From contig JAJDXM010000048.1 in NCBI GenBank assembly GCA_022823225.1, positions 27,180-91,179 on the forward strand: DNA of 64,000 bases, in the 5' to 3' direction. The stretch's first letter is position 1. Each line of letters opens with the position of its first letter. Positions 37,156-49,182 of the stretch are shown in pieces. The notes under the pieces are model-generated. The model saw nothing but the letters and a program-made list of their open reading frames with translations, did not search any database and was not told the DNA's origin. The translations under genes and the position numbers were made by a program. Source of the stretch: Gemmatimonadota bacterium (lineage in GTDB: Bacteria; Gemmatimonadota; Gemmatimonadetes; Longimicrobiales; Gaopeijiaceae).

Positions 37156-38440
37156 CGGGGGTGCTTCCGGCCGCCGTCTGGACCGCCGGCACAAGCTCCA
37201 GGTACCTGCCGTATCCCCACCGGGCCTCCTCCAGATCCAGGCGCTCGGTGTTGGTATGGGCATGGCGCTCCTCGCCCGGGGCAAAGCCAAGGGTGGGGAT
37301 GCCCCGGACCCCGCACGTCCACCCTCCGTCGGTGGCGAAGGTCCAGGGCCTGACCCGGGCGGCACCGCCCTTGCCGTTTCGTGTCCCCACCGCCTTTGCG
37401 GCAGCCGTGACGATCGGGTCCGACGGGTCCATGAGGAATCCCGGGCTCAGGATCAGCCGCTCTTCCTCGATGCCGGTGTACGCGCGCTGGCGCTCGGTGG
37501 CGGCGCGGACCTCGACGGCGCCCCCTGCCTGCTCGCCGTCAGCGGGATTCCCTGCCCTGCCGGCGCCGTCTCGCCGCGCGCCCGCCCGCGAGCGCTCCAG
37601 GTGAGGCCGGATCGACTCCCGGACCCTCGCGAGCAGCGAATCCACGGTGTCGCCCGGCAGTATGCGCCAGTCCAGCGTGACCGTGACGCGGTCGGGGATG
37701 ACGTTGAGGCTCGCCGGGACGGCGTCGATGCCCGTGGCGACAACCGACGCCCTCCCGAGGACGTCGTCGGACGCCTGCCGCGCGGCCAGATCCCGCACCC
37801 CCGCGAGGATGGCCGGCACGAGGTCGAGGGCGTTGCGCGCTCGATCGGGAGCCGAAGCGTGGCCGGCAAGGCCCTGCGCCACGATCTCCACCTCGCAGCG
37901 GCCGCGGTGCCCGATCGCGATGTCGCCGTGGGTCGATTCGCCGATGATGACGACGTCGGGCCGCAGACCGCCGTCGGGCCGCGTCAGGTGGTCCATGCCC
38001 CAGCCGCCACGCTCCTCGAAGACCGGGTGCGCGACGATGATGTCACCGGCCACCTGACCCTTGAGCGCGGCCGCGACGTGGGTCTGGATGGCGAGCGGAC
38101 CCTTGATGTCCATGGCACCGCGCCCATGCAGGCATCCGCCCGCAATGACGCCGGCGAAGGGCGGATACTCCCACTCCTCCGGGTCTCCGGCGGCGACCAT
38201 GTCCAGGTGGGCGCTCAGCATGACCGTGGCGCCGCCCCCGCCTCCCCGCACCACACCCACGACGCTGCCGAGTTCGTCTGTCCGCACCTCGTCGTAGCCG
38301 AGCGCCTCCATTTCGGCGATGACCCGATGCACGAGGGACTCCTCCTCGCCCGGCAGCGAAGGGATGCGTATGAGATCCTGCGCGAAGGCGATCGCGCCGT
38401 CGAAGGACGGCCCGCGCGGCGCGGCTGTGGCGCCTGTCAT
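37133..38440 (-). CDS. M20 family metallopeptidase (ArgE/DapE/YgeY group)
   Basis: A 435-residue dizinc amidohydrolase. Metal ligands are seen as His78/Asp80 (SAHLDMV), Asp111 (GRGAMDIKG), Glu142/Glu143 ([10 protein letters not shown]) and the GEST block; the C-terminal His is in ERHAHTNTE. The [10 protein letters not shown] segment resembles YgeY-type members. It removes an acyl or aminoacyl group from an unidentified substrate. A low-complexity insertion (about 285-315) interrupts the lid region. The ATG at 38440 is preferred over a GTG three codons upstream. Confidence 0.87.
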   Translation of the reverse strand: MTGATAAPRGPSFDGAIAFAQDLIRIPSLPGEEESLVHRVIAEMEALGYDEVRTDELGSVVGVVRGGGGGATVMLSAHLDMVAAGDPEEWEYPPFAGVIAGGCLHGRGAMDIKGPLAIQTHVAAALKGQVAGDIIVAHPVFEERGGWGMDHLTRPDGGLRPDVVIIGESTHGDIAIGHRGRCEVEIVAQGLAGHASAPDRARNALDLVPAILAGVRDLAARQASDDVLGRASVVATGIDAVPASLNVIPDRVTVTLDWRILPGDTVDSLLARVRESIRPHLERSRAGARRDGAGRAGNPADGEQAGGAVEVRAATERQRAYTGIEEERLILSPGFLMDPSDPIVTAAAKAVGTRNGKGGAARVRPWTFATDGGWTCGVRGIPTLGFAPGEERHAHTNTERLDLEEARWGYGRYLELVPAVQTAAGSTPVSPSAPS

Positions 38441-38492
38441 GTCCGGCACCCGGGACCGCCCGGTCCCACGGGTCCGGCCGCCGCCCCCCCCT

Positions 38493-40571
<2,079 letters not shown>

Positions 40572-40638
40572 GTTCTTCCCATTCCTCGGTTGAAGGTTGA
40601 GGGGGTCCTCGCGGAACCCGTCGTTTGCCGGTTGCCGC

Positions 40639-41268
40639 TCATCGGTTGAAACCGTTCATCGCTGCCTCGATTCCGTCGTTCACCCATGCCCCAACTCCCC
40701 GGCTCAACTCGGGCAGAAGCTCGGTGACGACCTCTTCATCTTCCGCGGGCATCGGCGAAAGCACCCAGTCGGACAGATCCGTTCCGGCGGGTCTTGTCCC
40801 GACCCCGATCCGGAGGCGGGCATAGTCCGTCGTTCCGAGCGCCGCGCTGATCGACTTGAGTCCGTTGTGGCCGCCGGCCCCGCCCCCGGGACGGAAGCGG
40901 ACGCGCCCCACCTCCAGGTTGGCGTCATCGGCGACGACGAGCAGGTCCGTGACCGCTTCGAAGCCGGCAATCCGCCACAGCGTCGTGAGGGCCAGCCCGC
41001 TCCGGTTCATGTAGGTCCGCGGCTTGACGAGCAGGACGGTGGTGTCTCCAACCGTGCCGCCTGTCTCGAGCCGCCTGGGCGCCCGTTCGAAGACCCCGAA
41101 ATCATGGTCGCAGGCGAACCGGTCAACCACCCACCAGCCCACGTTGTGCCGGGTGTCGTCGTATTCGGGCCCCGGGTTCCCCAGGCCCACCACGACCCTG
41201 ACGCGGGACGGGGCGGCGTGGCGCCCGGACTGGCCGCCGTCGTCAATCCGCGTCCCCGCCGGGCTCAT
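40639..41268 (-). CDS. pth: Peptidyl-tRNA hydrolase
   Basis: A hydrolase (209 aa from the ATG at 41268) with [20 protein letters not shown] (catalytic His in TRHNVG), the [12 protein letters not shown] block, [14 protein letters not shown], and [12 protein letters not shown]. It recycles peptidyl-tRNA released from stalled ribosomes. The N-terminus is uncertain: the ATG gives about 20 extra residues and a 26-base overlap with rplY; a GTG just before GLGNPGP would give a short form. The rplY-pth order is common. Confidence 0.92.
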   Translation of the reverse strand: MSPAGTRIDDGGQSGRHAAPSRVRVVVGLGNPGPEYDDTRHNVGWWVVDRFACDHDFGVFERAPRRLETGGTVGDTTVLLVKPRTYMNRSGLALTTLWRIAGFEAVTDLLVVADDANLEVGRVRFRPGGGAGGHNGLKSISAALGTTDYARLRIGVGTRPAGTDLSDWVLSPMPAEDEEVVTELLPELSRGVGAWVNDGIEAAMNGFNR

Positions 41269-41896
41269 CGGCAGGGGTTTCCTCCGCAGCCTCGTCATCC
41301 ACGTCGGCGACTTCCTCCTCCTCCTCCTCCTCTTCCTCCTCGACCCGGGCGGCCACAACCGCGCAGACCGTCAGGTCGAGATCGGAGAGAATGTCAACGT
41401 CCTCGGGCATTTCGAGGTCTCCGGCCCGGACGACTTCGCCCGCACCGAGCTCCGTCACGTCGACTTCGATCGACGGGGGAATCTTCGATGGAATGCACTT
41501 GACCACGATGTCGTGCAGAACCTGCTCGAGCACGCCGCCCAGCTTCACCCCTTCGGGTATCCCGGTGAGGTGAACGGGGACGTGGACCTCGATGGCCACC
41601 CCGCGCTGCACGCGCAGGAAATCGACATGGAGCAGCTCGGTCCGGTACGGGTGCACCTGCACCTCGCGGACCAGCGCCCGTTCGGCCTCCCGGTCGTCGA
41701 CCGAGAGCTGCAGGATCGTGTTCTCGACCGAGATCGACTGGAAGAGGCTGAGCGCCTCGCGCGCCGCCATCGAGACGAGCACGGGGCTCGCGCCACCGCC
41801 ATAGATGACGCCCGGCACGCGGCCGGAACGACGAAGCTTGCGAGCGACTCCCTTGCCGGTTTCGCTCCTGGTCCTGAGGCTGAGTGTCGTGTCCAT
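41243..41896 (-). CDS. rplY: 50S ribosomal protein L25/general stress protein Ctc
   Basis: A 217-residue two-domain L25/Ctc protein: N-terminal 5S rRNA-binding domain (GKGVARKLRRSGRVPGVIYG) and C-terminal TL5-type beta domain (VPVHLTGIPEGVKLGGVLEQ, VKCIPSKIPPSIEVDVT). The C-terminus is an acidic tail with an unbroken run of 10 glutamates. It lies 31 bases after prs, the frequent prs-rplY-pth order. Confidence 0.94.
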   Translation of the reverse strand: MDTTLSLRTRSETGKGVARKLRRSGRVPGVIYGGGASPVLVSMAAREALSLFQSISVENTILQLSVDDREAERALVREVQVHPYRTELLHVDFLRVQRGVAIEVHVPVHLTGIPEGVKLGGVLEQVLHDIVVKCIPSKIPPSIEVDVTELGAGEVVRAGDLEMPEDVDILSDLDLTVCAVVAARVEEEEEEEEEEVADVDDEAAEETPADEPGGDAD

Positions 41897-41927
41897 TATG
41901 CGTTTGTCTGCCGTTATCCGATGCGAA

Positions 41928-42920
41928 TCAGGCCAGCGCCACTCTCGCGGGGCGCTTCCTGCGCTCCTTGAGTTCGAAGAGCTGGCTGACCGATGCGTTT
42001 GAATGGATGTAGCTGATCGCCCGCGACAGAAGGTTGGCGACCGAGAGCACCTGCATGCGGTCGAACCGTTTGGCGTCGGGGATTTGAATGGTGTTCGTGA
42101 CGACCAGCTCCCGGAGTGGCGCGGCGGAGAGCCGTGCGACGGCCTCGCCGGAGAGAAGGGCGTGGGTTGCCGCGACATGGACGCTGTCCGCTCCCCGGTC
42201 GATGAGCGCCTGCACGGCCTGCGCGATCGTTCCGCCCGTGTCGATCATGTCGTCGGTGAGGAGGCAGGTGCGCCCCTCGACCTCTCCGACCACATTGAGC
42301 ACCTCCGCCACATTCGCGGCAGGGCGGCGCTTGTCGATGATCGCGAAGGTGGCGCCGAGACGCTTGGCGAACCCCCGGGCCATCTTGGCCGAACCCACGT
42401 CCGGCGCAACCACGACCAGGTTGGGGAGATCCTTGTCGCGGAAGTACTTCGTGAAGACGGGGGCGGCGTAGAGATGATCGACCGGGATGTCGAAAAACCC
42501 CTGGATCTGGTGCTGATGAAAGTCGATGCTGACGACCCGGTCCGCTCCCGCCGCCACCATCAGGTTGGCCACCAGCTTGGCCCCGATCGAGACCCGGGGC
42601 TGGTCCTTCCGGTCCTGGCGGCCGTACCCGAAGTAGGGAACCACAGCGGTCACGCGCGCGGCCGAAGCCCGTTTGGCCGCGTCGACGAGGAGCAGCAGTT
42701 CCATGATGTTGTCGGCGTTGGCAACGGTCGGCTGCACGATGAAGACGTCGCGGCCGCGGGCGTTGCGGTCGATCCGCACGAAGATCTCGCCATCCGCGAA
42801 GTTGTAGATGGTGACCCCGTCGGCGTCCGTCTCGAGCTCGGTGGCGATCTCCTTGGCGAGGGGCCGGTTGGCCCGGCCGGCAAGGAGCAGGAGGGGGCCG
42901 AGCCCTATTGTTTCTTCCAT
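41928..42920 (-). CDS. prs: Ribose-phosphate pyrophosphokinase
   Basis: A 330-residue PRPP synthetase: FADGEIFVRI, the PYFGYGRQDRK loop, VDHLYAAPVF, and the PRPP-binding motif TDDMIDTGGT. It makes PRPP for nucleotide, NAD, histidine and tryptophan synthesis. The ATG at 42920 matches the family start. Upstream are an AT-rich promoter-like patch and a 16-bp palindrome. Confidence 0.97.
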   Translation of the reverse strand: MEETIGLGPLLLLAGRANRPLAKEIATELETDADGVTIYNFADGEIFVRIDRNARGRDVFIVQPTVANADNIMELLLLVDAAKRASAARVTAVVPYFGYGRQDRKDQPRVSIGAKLVANLMVAAGADRVVSIDFHQHQIQGFFDIPVDHLYAAPVFTKYFRDKDLPNLVVVAPDVGSAKMARGFAKRLGATFAIIDKRRPAANVAEVLNVVGEVEGRTCLLTDDMIDTGGTIAQAVQALIDRGADSVHVAATHALLSGEAVARLSAAPLRELVVTNTIQIPDAKRFDRMQVLSVANLLSRAISYIHSNASVSQLFELKERRKRPARVALA

Positions 42921-42980
42921 GACCTTTGGCGTTGGCGGGCGGGTGGCGTGGGGTTTTTCGAGCGTCGCTGCACAGCAATT

Positions 42981-42992
42981 AAATATAGCGAA
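42981..42992 (-). promoter_or_regulatory. Putative promoter element of prs
   Basis: The minus strand reads TTCGCTATATTT, identical to the element upstream of the S6-S18 gene, then continues AATT. TATATT at 42987-42982 could be the -10, giving a leader of about 55 bases before the prs ATG. No good -35 is visible. Confidence 0.45.
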
Positions 42993-43003
42993 TCCGGATT
43001 CGC
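42988..43003. promoter_or_regulatory. 16-bp perfect palindrome upstream of prs
   Basis: GCGAATCCGGATTCGC is a perfect palindrome about 70 bases before the prs start, overlapping the edge of the TTCGCTATATTT element. It could be an operator. Alternatively, as RNA from the upstream gene it forms a 6-pair hairpin with a CCGG loop followed by UAUAUUUAAUU, which would serve as an intrinsic terminator. Confidence 0.45.
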
Positions 43004-43071
43004 GATGCATGCGGCAGTCTCGTCCAACTCACGCGCTGCGCCGCACGACACTGCGCCACCGGGCGGTTCGG

Positions 43072-44847
43072 TCAGCGCACGGCGAAGCCGCGGCGGGCCG
43101 TCAGCGGCGGCCTCCCGCCGGCCGACACCTCGACGACCACGTCGTACCCGCCCGGCGTCAGCTCCGGCAAGCCGATGGTGAATGTCCGGAACATCGGTTC
43201 GGCCCCTCGCGGTCCGGCCTCGTCCCACGAGACCGACACGACCTCACGTGGTCCGGCCAGTCGCAGCCACCGCCCGATCCGGGCCAGAAACCCTTCTCCG
43301 CGTCTCTCCACCCAGGTATCGAAGCGGACCACCTCGCCGCGGGCGCCCAGGCCATAGACCTCCAGCGCGACAGCGAGGGCCTCGCCGCTGTTCACCTCGG
43401 TGGAGGTCCGCAGCACGCCGATCGCATCTTCGAGGCTGTCCGGCTCCGCCCCCGCATCCAGGAGGACCAGGTCCGAGACGGCCAGAAGGTCGGGCGCAAG
43501 TTGGCGAAACCCCATCCCCGCGCGAAAGCGGTCCGCGTGTCTCGCCTCCGGGTCCCAGGCCTCGAGACTTACCGTACCCCAATCCGCCCATGGTGCGCTC
43601 GTCCGCAGGCGCACGGGACCGCCAGGCGCGGCCACGACCCGCGCCTCGCCCAGGATCTCCCCCCCCTGCTCCACAAACAGACCGGCGAGGACGGGCGTGT
43701 CACCACTCCGGGCTCGCCGCGCCCCCGGCGCGTCCGCCTCGTCGTCCGGCGCGGTCCACGCCGCGACGACCACCACGTGACCGGATCGCCAGAAGCGGGC
43801 GGCCTGCCCGTCGACCGCCCCGAGGGAATCGAGGTACGGGGGCAGGTAGGCGCTCCGGGGATGCCTTTCCGGTATCTCCCAGGCGACCGGCTCCTCTCCG
43901 GCCGGACCCCGCGCCAGCACCTCGCGCGGCGGGAAGGTGCGGATGGCTCCGGGAAGATCGCGCCCAACGATCGTGAAGCTGGATTGGCCGATCCGGGGCC
44001 AGGTGCGTTCCCATCCGGCGGGCCATCCGTAGCGCACCACCACTTCGGTGAAATCGTCCCCCCAGCTGAGTTCGTAGGGGTTTCGCGCGCCCTCGGCGCT
44101 CATGCTGTAGCTCCAGCGGCTCATGTGCCCGGTCCAGCGATCGTTCCCTTCGGTCAGGAAGAGAGGGTCGGCCAGCATCCAGAGGCGCTCGAGGGCCGCC
44201 GCCGAGTCCGGCTGCTCGGAGTGCCACAGGCGCAGTTCGCGGTCGAGCACGTACCGCGGCGCGGTCCATTGCCGGCGCACGTCCTCCGGCATCGCCGCGA
44301 TGGCGCGCCGAAAGGCCTGCTCGGCGCGGGCGAAATCGGTCCGGTTGTGGAGCACGTACCCCAGGTAGGCGTCGCACCGCCACTGCCCGGGGAGCGTGCA
44401 ACGGCGGCCCAGCGCCTCCGCCGCGACCAGGCGGCCGGCTTCCGCCAGATACCGGATGCGTTGTCCGAAGATCCAGTGGTCACCGGGGAGCAGCGCGCCG
44501 AGCGAGTCCAGCCCGGCCAGCAGCTCCGAGCGGCCCGCGCGGATTTTCACGGACTCCTCCTTCGGCTTCCAGTCGTCGTACCCGTCGTCCCAGACGCAGA
44601 GGCGCCCGATGATCTCGTCGCATTCGTGGCTGCCTCCGCCCGGTATCCGGGGAAGTTCGCGGAGGCGCAGGCGTTCGAAACGGGCCTGGAGGGTGCGGGC
44701 GTACCGGTGTATCGCGATGGAATCCGCCTGCGCGATTGCGGGGACTCGCCGCGAGCCGGGGTCCAATTCGCCGGCGGCGGCAAGGGCGGGGCCCGTTACG
44801 GGGTTCGGGCACGGCGCCGACGAGGTCGCTGCCGCAATAAACAACAC
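43072..44847 (-). CDS. Unrecognised exported protein with TPR-like segment
   Basis: A 591-residue protein from a GTG at 44847. The N-terminus (VLFIAAATSSAPCPNPVTG) is hydrophobic enough for a short signal peptide. A TPR-like stretch reads YLGYVLHNRTDFARAEQAFR. The middle holds the tryptophan-rich ELSWGDDFTEVVVRYGWPAG, a style seen in large exported Gemmatimonadota-type proteins, and the C-terminus ends in beta-sandwich-like strands. No catalytic motif was found. The open frame continues upstream through the tRNA-Gln gene, so the start must be downstream of 44884. The GTG choice is uncertain. Confidence 0.7.
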   Translation of the reverse strand: MLFIAAATSSAPCPNPVTGPALAAAGELDPGSRRVPAIAQADSIAIHRYARTLQARFERLRLRELPRIPGGGSHECDEIIGRLCVWDDGYDDWKPKEESVKIRAGRSELLAGLDSLGALLPGDHWIFGQRIRYLAEAGRLVAAEALGRRCTLPGQWRCDAYLGYVLHNRTDFARAEQAFRRAIAAMPEDVRRQWTAPRYVLDRELRLWHSEQPDSAAALERLWMLADPLFLTEGNDRWTGHMSRWSYSMSAEGARNPYELSWGDDFTEVVVRYGWPAGWERTWPRIGQSSFTIVGRDLPGAIRTFPPREVLARGPAGEEPVAWEIPERHPRSAYLPPYLDSLGAVDGQAARFWRSGHVVVVAAWTAPDDEADAPGARRARSGDTPVLAGLFVEQGGEILGEARVVAAPGGPVRLRTSAPWADWGTVSLEAWDPEARHADRFRAGMGFRQLAPDLLAVSDLVLLDAGAEPDSLEDAIGVLRTSTEVNSGEALAVALEVYGLGARGEVVRFDTWVERRGEGFLARIGRWLRLAGPREVVSVSWDEAGPRGAEPMFRTFTIGLPELTPGGYDVVVEVSAGGRPPLTARRGFAVR

Positions 44848-44883
44848 ACGCAGCGCGACCCGTGGAGGTCGGCGCCGAGCGGA

Positions 44884-44954
44884 TTGGCCCGGGTGGATTC
44901 GAACCACCACCGCCGGTTCCAAAGACCGGTGTCCTGCCATTAGACGACGGGCCA
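44884..44954 (-). tRNA. tRNA-Gln (anticodon UUG)
   Basis: The minus strand folds as a tRNA: acceptor TGGCCCG/CGGGCCA, D arm around TCTAATGGCAGG, anticodon stem CCGGT/ACCGG with loop CTTTGGA giving anticodon TTG, and T arm GGTGG-TTCGAAT-CCACC. The terminal CCA is not encoded (the next bases are TCC). Its U34 is a substrate of MnmA, encoded in this window. It lies between ispE and the exported-protein gene on the same strand. Confidence 0.95.
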
Positions 44955-45049
44955 TCGACGGATCCGTGAGGCTCGCGGGGACCGGGAGCGCGGTGCCGCG
45001 CTCTGCAGGTATGGTAGCGCGACGCGCGCCCCGGGTTCAAGGTGGCCGG

Positions 45050-45982
45050 TCAGGTGCCCCCCGGAGCAGCCATGCGCCGGACCGGGGGCAGCGCCGTCAG
45101 CGTGAAAACCGTCCGGACCACGGCAACCCCGTCCATTGTGCGAACGCGGTCGGCAGCCGCTGCCGCCGCCACGCGGTCGTCGAAGACCCCGAACACCGCC
45201 GAGCCGCTGCCGGTCAACCGCGCGATCGCCGCCCCGGCGCCGGCCATCGCGTCGCGAATCCGGGCGAGCACGGGATGTTGCGCGAAGACCGATCGCTCGA
45301 AGTCGTTCGACTGCAGTTCGGCCAGCGCATCCCAGGTCCCTGGGATCAGGGCGCCCAGAATCCGCCCCGGCGCGGGCAGTTGCAACCCCGGCGACAGCTC
45401 TCGAAACGCGGCCGCCGTGGAGATCCGCACCACCGGCACGGCGATCACCACGGGCCTGGGCTCGGGGGACGGGAAGCCGAACATTCGATCGCCCCTTCCC
45501 CACGCCACCGCGGTCGCCGCCCCACCGCAGAAAAACGGAACATCGGCGCCGATGCGGCCGCCCATGGCGATCAGTTGGCTGTGCCCGAGAGGCTCGCCGT
45601 GCAGGGCGTTGAGGGCGGCAAGCGTCCCCGCTGCGTCCGAAGAGCCGCCGCCCAGCCCCGCTCCCACGGGAATCGACTTGGTCAGGATCAGGGACACCGC
45701 GGGCTGGAGCCCGGTCTCCGCGTAGAAGGCGCGCGCCGCCCGCACGACCGTGTTGGCGTCCGGATCTCCAATGTCTCCCACGATGTTCTCCTCCGCCGTT
45801 CCGGGTACGCATTGCCGCACCTCCAGCCGGATGCCGGCCCGCGCCGCAACGACATCCACCCGGTCGCAGAGTTCCACCGCCTGAAAGACGGTTTCGATCT
45901 GGTGGTAGCCGGTGTCCTCGCGCGCCAGGACGCGCAGGAACAGGTTCACCTTGGCGGGACAGGTCGCGGACCAGCCGTTCAT
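45050..45982 (-). CDS. ispE: 4-diphosphocytidyl-2-C-methyl-D-erythritol kinase
   Basis: A 310-residue GHMP kinase: CPAKVNLFLRVLAREDTGYH at the start, the ATP-binding PVGAGLGGGSSDAAG near 107-121, and the C-terminal LTGSGSAVFGVF. It phosphorylates CDP-methylerythritol in the MEP pathway. The ATG overlaps the upstream membrane-protein stop by 4 bases (ATGA). Confidence 0.95.
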   Translation of the reverse strand: MNGWSATCPAKVNLFLRVLAREDTGYHQIETVFQAVELCDRVDVVAARAGIRLEVRQCVPGTAEENIVGDIGDPDANTVVRAARAFYAETGLQPAVSLILTKSIPVGAGLGGGSSDAAGTLAALNALHGEPLGHSQLIAMGGRIGADVPFFCGGAATAVAWGRGDRMFGFPSPEPRPVVIAVPVVRISTAAAFRELSPGLQLPAPGRILGALIPGTWDALAELQSNDFERSVFAQHPVLARIRDAMAGAGAAIARLTGSGSAVFGVFDDRVAAAAAADRVRTMDGVAVVRTVFTLTALPPVRRMAAPGGT

Positions 45983-47061
45983 TTCGTCACGGCGCGCAGC
46001 GAGACACCGAGGCTGCGGAGATACCACAGTCCCATGAGTGTGATCGGGAGGAAGCCGCCCAGGTGCCAGCCGAATGCGAAGCCCAGGGCGGGCGCTTCGG
46101 CCACGCCGTAGAGGTCGGCAAGCGAGAGCTTGACGGCGGCGTGGAAGGTGCCGAAGAAGCCGGGTGTCGGAACCAGCGACGCAAAGGCGACGGACCCGTT
46201 GGTGAAGAGGGCGGCGTCGTATCCGAGTCGGATGTCGAACGCGAGAAACCCGATCCAGAAGGACAGCGCCTGCATGGTCCAAACGACGAGGCTCCAGACG
46301 ACAGCCGGGACCATGAGCCTCCATCCACGGAACGCCTCCAGTCCCGTGGCGAACCCCTGAACCAGGCTCGCGAGACCCTCGGCCAGGCGCGGAGTCAGAA
46401 GCACCCTTCCGAACCGGCGCGCGGCGTCGGCACTGCGCTCCGGCACCCCCAGCAGAACCAGGGATCCGATCACGATCACTCCCAGAAACAGGCAGGCCAG
46501 GCGGATCCCGGTGACGACTTCGGGGGGCAGGCCGTCCGCGGGGAAGCCCGGACTGGCCAACGCCACGAGCAGAAGGGCCAGGATGGCGACCGCGTCCAGG
46601 AACCGCTCCACCACGAGCGTGCCGAAGGCGGTGGCGGCGGTCACCGGTTCGCGCTTGCTGTAGGCGTAGGCACGCGCGAGTTCACCGACGCGCGGGAGCA
46701 GGTTGTTGGCCATGAATCCGATGCACACCGCAGCGAAGCGCGAGCGGTATGGCGAGTCCTGCTGGGAAGGTTCCAGGAGGTACCGCCAACGGATGGCCCG
46801 CACGGGGAAGGTCGCCGTGGTGACGGCCACCGCCAGCAGGAGAAGCCAGGGGTTCGCCGCGCGGATGTGGCTCCAGACCTCGGCCGGGTCCTCGTCGCGG
46901 AGCAGCCACCACAGCAGAACCGCGACGACCGCCAGCCCGATGGGGGTGATCCATTTCCGGCGCAACGGGAAAGACCGTTCCCGGCCGCGGACAGCCGCGA
47001 CCGGGTCCTCATCCCCGCCCCGGCGTCCCGGCACCTTCCTTGCCACGCGGGGGCCAGCCAC
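45979..47061 (-). CDS. UPF0104 / lysylphosphatidylglycerol synthase-type membrane protein
   Basis: A 360-residue protein with a basic N-terminus (about 1-36) and roughly eight hydrophobic segments. The family pattern is seen in FPVRAIRWRYLL, FMANNLLPRVGELARAYAYS, LVVERFLDAVAIL and the late LVPTPGFFGTFHAAV. It matches the integral domain of lysyl-PG synthase/flippase proteins without the catalytic aminoacyl domain, so it probably moves or binds a lipid. The start is GTG at 47061, 9 bases after pdxJ. Confidence 0.85.
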   Translation of the reverse strand: MAGPRVARKVPGRRGGDEDPVAAVRGRERSFPLRRKWITPIGLAVVAVLLWWLLRDEDPAEVWSHIRAANPWLLLLAVAVTTATFPVRAIRWRYLLEPSQQDSPYRSRFAAVCIGFMANNLLPRVGELARAYAYSKREPVTAATAFGTLVVERFLDAVAILALLLVALASPGFPADGLPPEVVTGIRLACLFLGVIVIGSLVLLGVPERSADAARRFGRVLLTPRLAEGLASLVQGFATGLEAFRGWRLMVPAVVWSLVVWTMQALSFWIGFLAFDIRLGYDAALFTNGSVAFASLVPTPGFFGTFHAAVKLSLADLYGVAEAPALGFAFGWHLGGFLPITLMGLWYLRSLGVSLRAVTK

Positions 47062-47070
47062 GGACTGCTG

Positions 47071-47841
47071 CTAGAATCCCAGCGGCGGGAGCCACTCGCC
47101 GGGACGCGCCACCCGTGCCGGGGCGGCCGCCACGATCTCCTTCATTTCGCGCACCGCTCGCTCAAGTCCCACAAGCACCGCGCGGGAGATCACGCTGTGT
47201 CCGATGTTCAGTTCCTCGATGAGGGGGAGCGCGGCCACGGGGACGACATTCTCGTAGGTCAGCCCGTGTCCGGCGTGCACGGCCAGGCCCGTCCCGTGGG
47301 CATGTTCGGCCGCTCTTGCCAGCCGCACGAGTTCGTCGCCCCGGCCGGGATGGCCCAAGGCGTTCGCGTACTGGCCCGTATGCAGTTCGACGGCGTCGGT
47401 CTGCAGCGCCGCGGCGTGGTCGATCGCCTCGAGGTCGGGATCGATGAAGAGCGAGGTCCGAATCCCCCGGTCCTCCAGGCGGCGTAGCGCCGTCGAGAGC
47501 GGTTGCCTGGCGGCCTCCGAGGAAAGGTCGAGGCCGCCTTCCGTGGTCACCTCCTCGCGGTTTTCGGGCACGAGGGTCACCGCCGTGGGTTCCACGGCAA
47601 CCGCGAAATCGACCATGTCGTCCGCGGAGGAGACTTCCAGATTCAGCCCGGTGCGGATCGTCTCTTGCAGCAACCGCACATCCCGGGGCGATATGTGGCG
47701 CTGGTCGACACGCTGGTGCACCGTGATTCCGTCGGCGCCTCCCAGTTCGGCCAGGACCGCGGCCCGGACGGGGTCGGGCTCATCCGTCATGCGGGCCTGA
47801 CGGACCGTCGCCACATGATCGATGTTGATGTACAGCCTCAT
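47071..47841 (-). CDS. pdxJ: Pyridoxine 5'-phosphate synthase
   Basis: A 256-residue Pdx[21 protein letters not shown], the [14 protein letters not shown] block, [11 protein letters not shown] and [15 protein letters not shown]. It closes the pyridoxine ring from deoxyxylulose phosphate and aminoacetone phosphate. The ATG follows GGAGGAGGATGAA, a strong ribosome site. It lies 31 bases after hflX. Confidence 0.96.
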   Translation of the reverse strand: MRLYINIDHVATVRQARMTDEPDPVRAAVLAELGGADGITVHQRVDQRHISPRDVRLLQETIRTGLNLEVSSADDMVDFAVAVEPTAVTLVPENREEVTTEGGLDLSSEAARQPLSTALRRLEDRGIRTSLFIDPDLEAIDHAAALQTDAVELHTGQYANALGHPGRGDELVRLARAAEHAHGTGLAVHAGHGLTYENVVPVAALPLIEELNIGHSVISRAVLVGLERAVREMKEIVAAAPARVARPGEWLPPLGF

Positions 47842-47872
47842 TTCATCCTCCTCCCTGACAACGTTCGCAGAT

Positions 47873-49132
47873 TCACCCTGGCTCGACAACGCGGACCCCG
47901 CCGCGTGCGCGCAGCCACCCCACGAGTGCGGGCGGGGCCTTCGCGACCACGCTGACCAGCGCGCCGTCCTGGCTGCGCGACAGTACTTCGCCGTTTTCGT
48001 AGAGTGCCGAGAGGACGCGTCCCGACGCGACCGGGAATTCCACGCGGATCCGTTGCAGCCGTGCGCGGATCCTGGTTCTCAGTTCGCTTCGCAGGGGCTC
48101 CACCGTGGAGGGAGCCAGGGCGGAGGTGTACAGGGCGGTGCGCTCGCCTGGCCGCTCGGACATTCGTTTCCTGAGCGACAGGATGTCGTCGCCGGTCAAC
48201 AGATCAATCTTGTTAAAGACGAGGATTCGGGGTCGGTCCACGAGCCCGAGGTCGTCCAACACCCCGCGCACCACCTCTCTCTGCCGATCGCGGTCCGGGT
48301 GTGACGCGTCCACGACGTGAAGGAGCACATCGGCTTCCCTCGCCTCCTCCAGCGTCGATCGGAAGGAGGCGATCAGGCCGTGCGGCAGCTTGCGAATGAA
48401 CCCGACCGTGTCCGTCACGAGCGCTTCGTGGCCGTCCCCGAGACGGGCGCAGCGCGTCGAAGGGTCGAGGGTCGCGAACAGCCTGTCCTCCACGAACTGC
48501 GGCGAGTCCGAGAGCGCCTCCAGCAACGACGACTTGCCTGCGTTCGTATACCCCACCAGGGCGGCGCGGAAGTGGCCTTCCCGCCTCTTTCGCTGAGTGG
48601 CCCGGGAGCGCGCGACCGTCTTCAGCTTCCTCCGCAGCTCTGCGATCCGGGTGCCGATCAGTCTCCGGTCCGTTTCGAGCTGGGTTTCGCCCGGGCCCCG
48701 AAACCCGATGCCGCCCCGGATCCTGGAGAGGTGGACCCACATGCGGCGCAAGCGCGGAAGCAGGTACTGGAGCTGCGCCAGTTCCACCTGCATCCTGGCT
48801 TCGTAGGTTCGGGCGCGGGTAGCGAAGATGTCCAGGATCAACTCGGTCCGGTCCATCACACGCACGCCGCACAGTTTCTCGAGGTTGTTGCCCTGCGCGG
48901 GGGTCAGATCGTCGTCGAAGATGATCAGTTCCGCATCGCGCTCGCGCGCCAGGTCACGGAGTTCGGACGCCTTGCCCTTGCCGAGGTAGTAGCGCGATCC
49001 CGGAGCGCGGATCCTCTGGATGACCTCTCCGACGACCACGCCCCCGGCAGTATCGGTGAGCCGGGCAAGCTCCCGCAGGTCTTCCCCTGCCTCTTCCCCG
49101 CCCCCCGGTCCCCGAGGGGTGCCCACCAGCAC
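47873..49132 (-). CDS. hflX: GTPase HflX
   Basis: A 419-residue ribosome-associated GTPase. The N-terminal domain has [16 protein letters not shown] and [20 protein letters not shown] with VMDRTELIL; the linker has the conserved [17 protein letters not shown]; the G domain has G1 [11 protein letters not shown]3 [10 protein letters not shown] and G4 NKID. It can split stalled ribosomes. The start is taken as GTG at 49132; about 15 upstream in-frame codons look homologous in style (RTSAERAV) but have no standard start codon. Confidence 0.93.
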   Translation of the reverse strand: MLVGTPRGPGGGEEAGEDLRELARLTDTAGGVVVGEVIQRIRAPGSRYYLGKGKASELRDLARERDAELIIFDDDLTPAQGNNLEKLCGVRVMDRTELILDIFATRARTYEARMQVELAQLQYLLPRLRRMWVHLSRIRGGIGFRGPGETQLETDRRLIGTRIAELRRKLKTVARSRATQRKRREGHFRAALVGYTNAGKSSLLEALSDSPQFVEDRLFATLDPSTRCARLGDGHEALVTDTVGFIRKLPHGLIASFRSTLEEAREADVLLHVVDASHPDRDRQREVVRGVLDDLGLVDRPRILVFNKIDLLTGDDILSLRKRMSERPGERTALYTSALAPSTVEPLRSELRTRIRARLQRIRVEFPVASGRVLSALYENGEVLSRSQDGALVSVVAKAPPALVGWLRARGGVRVVEPG

Positions 49133-49182
49133 GGCACGCTCGGCCGATGTCCTGGGGTCCAGCAGCTGAGTCGGGATTGGGG

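Noticed and set aside
41312..41341. CTC/TCC trinucleotide run as a microsatellite or phase-variable tract
   Set aside because: It encodes the glutamate run in the acidic tail of L25/Ctc in frame; mixed codons (GAG/GAA) and location at the protein end argue against a switching role.
44848..44955. N-terminal extension of the exported-protein frame through tRNA-Gln
   Set aside because: The tRNA folds completely and occupies these bases, so the extension is a read-through artefact.
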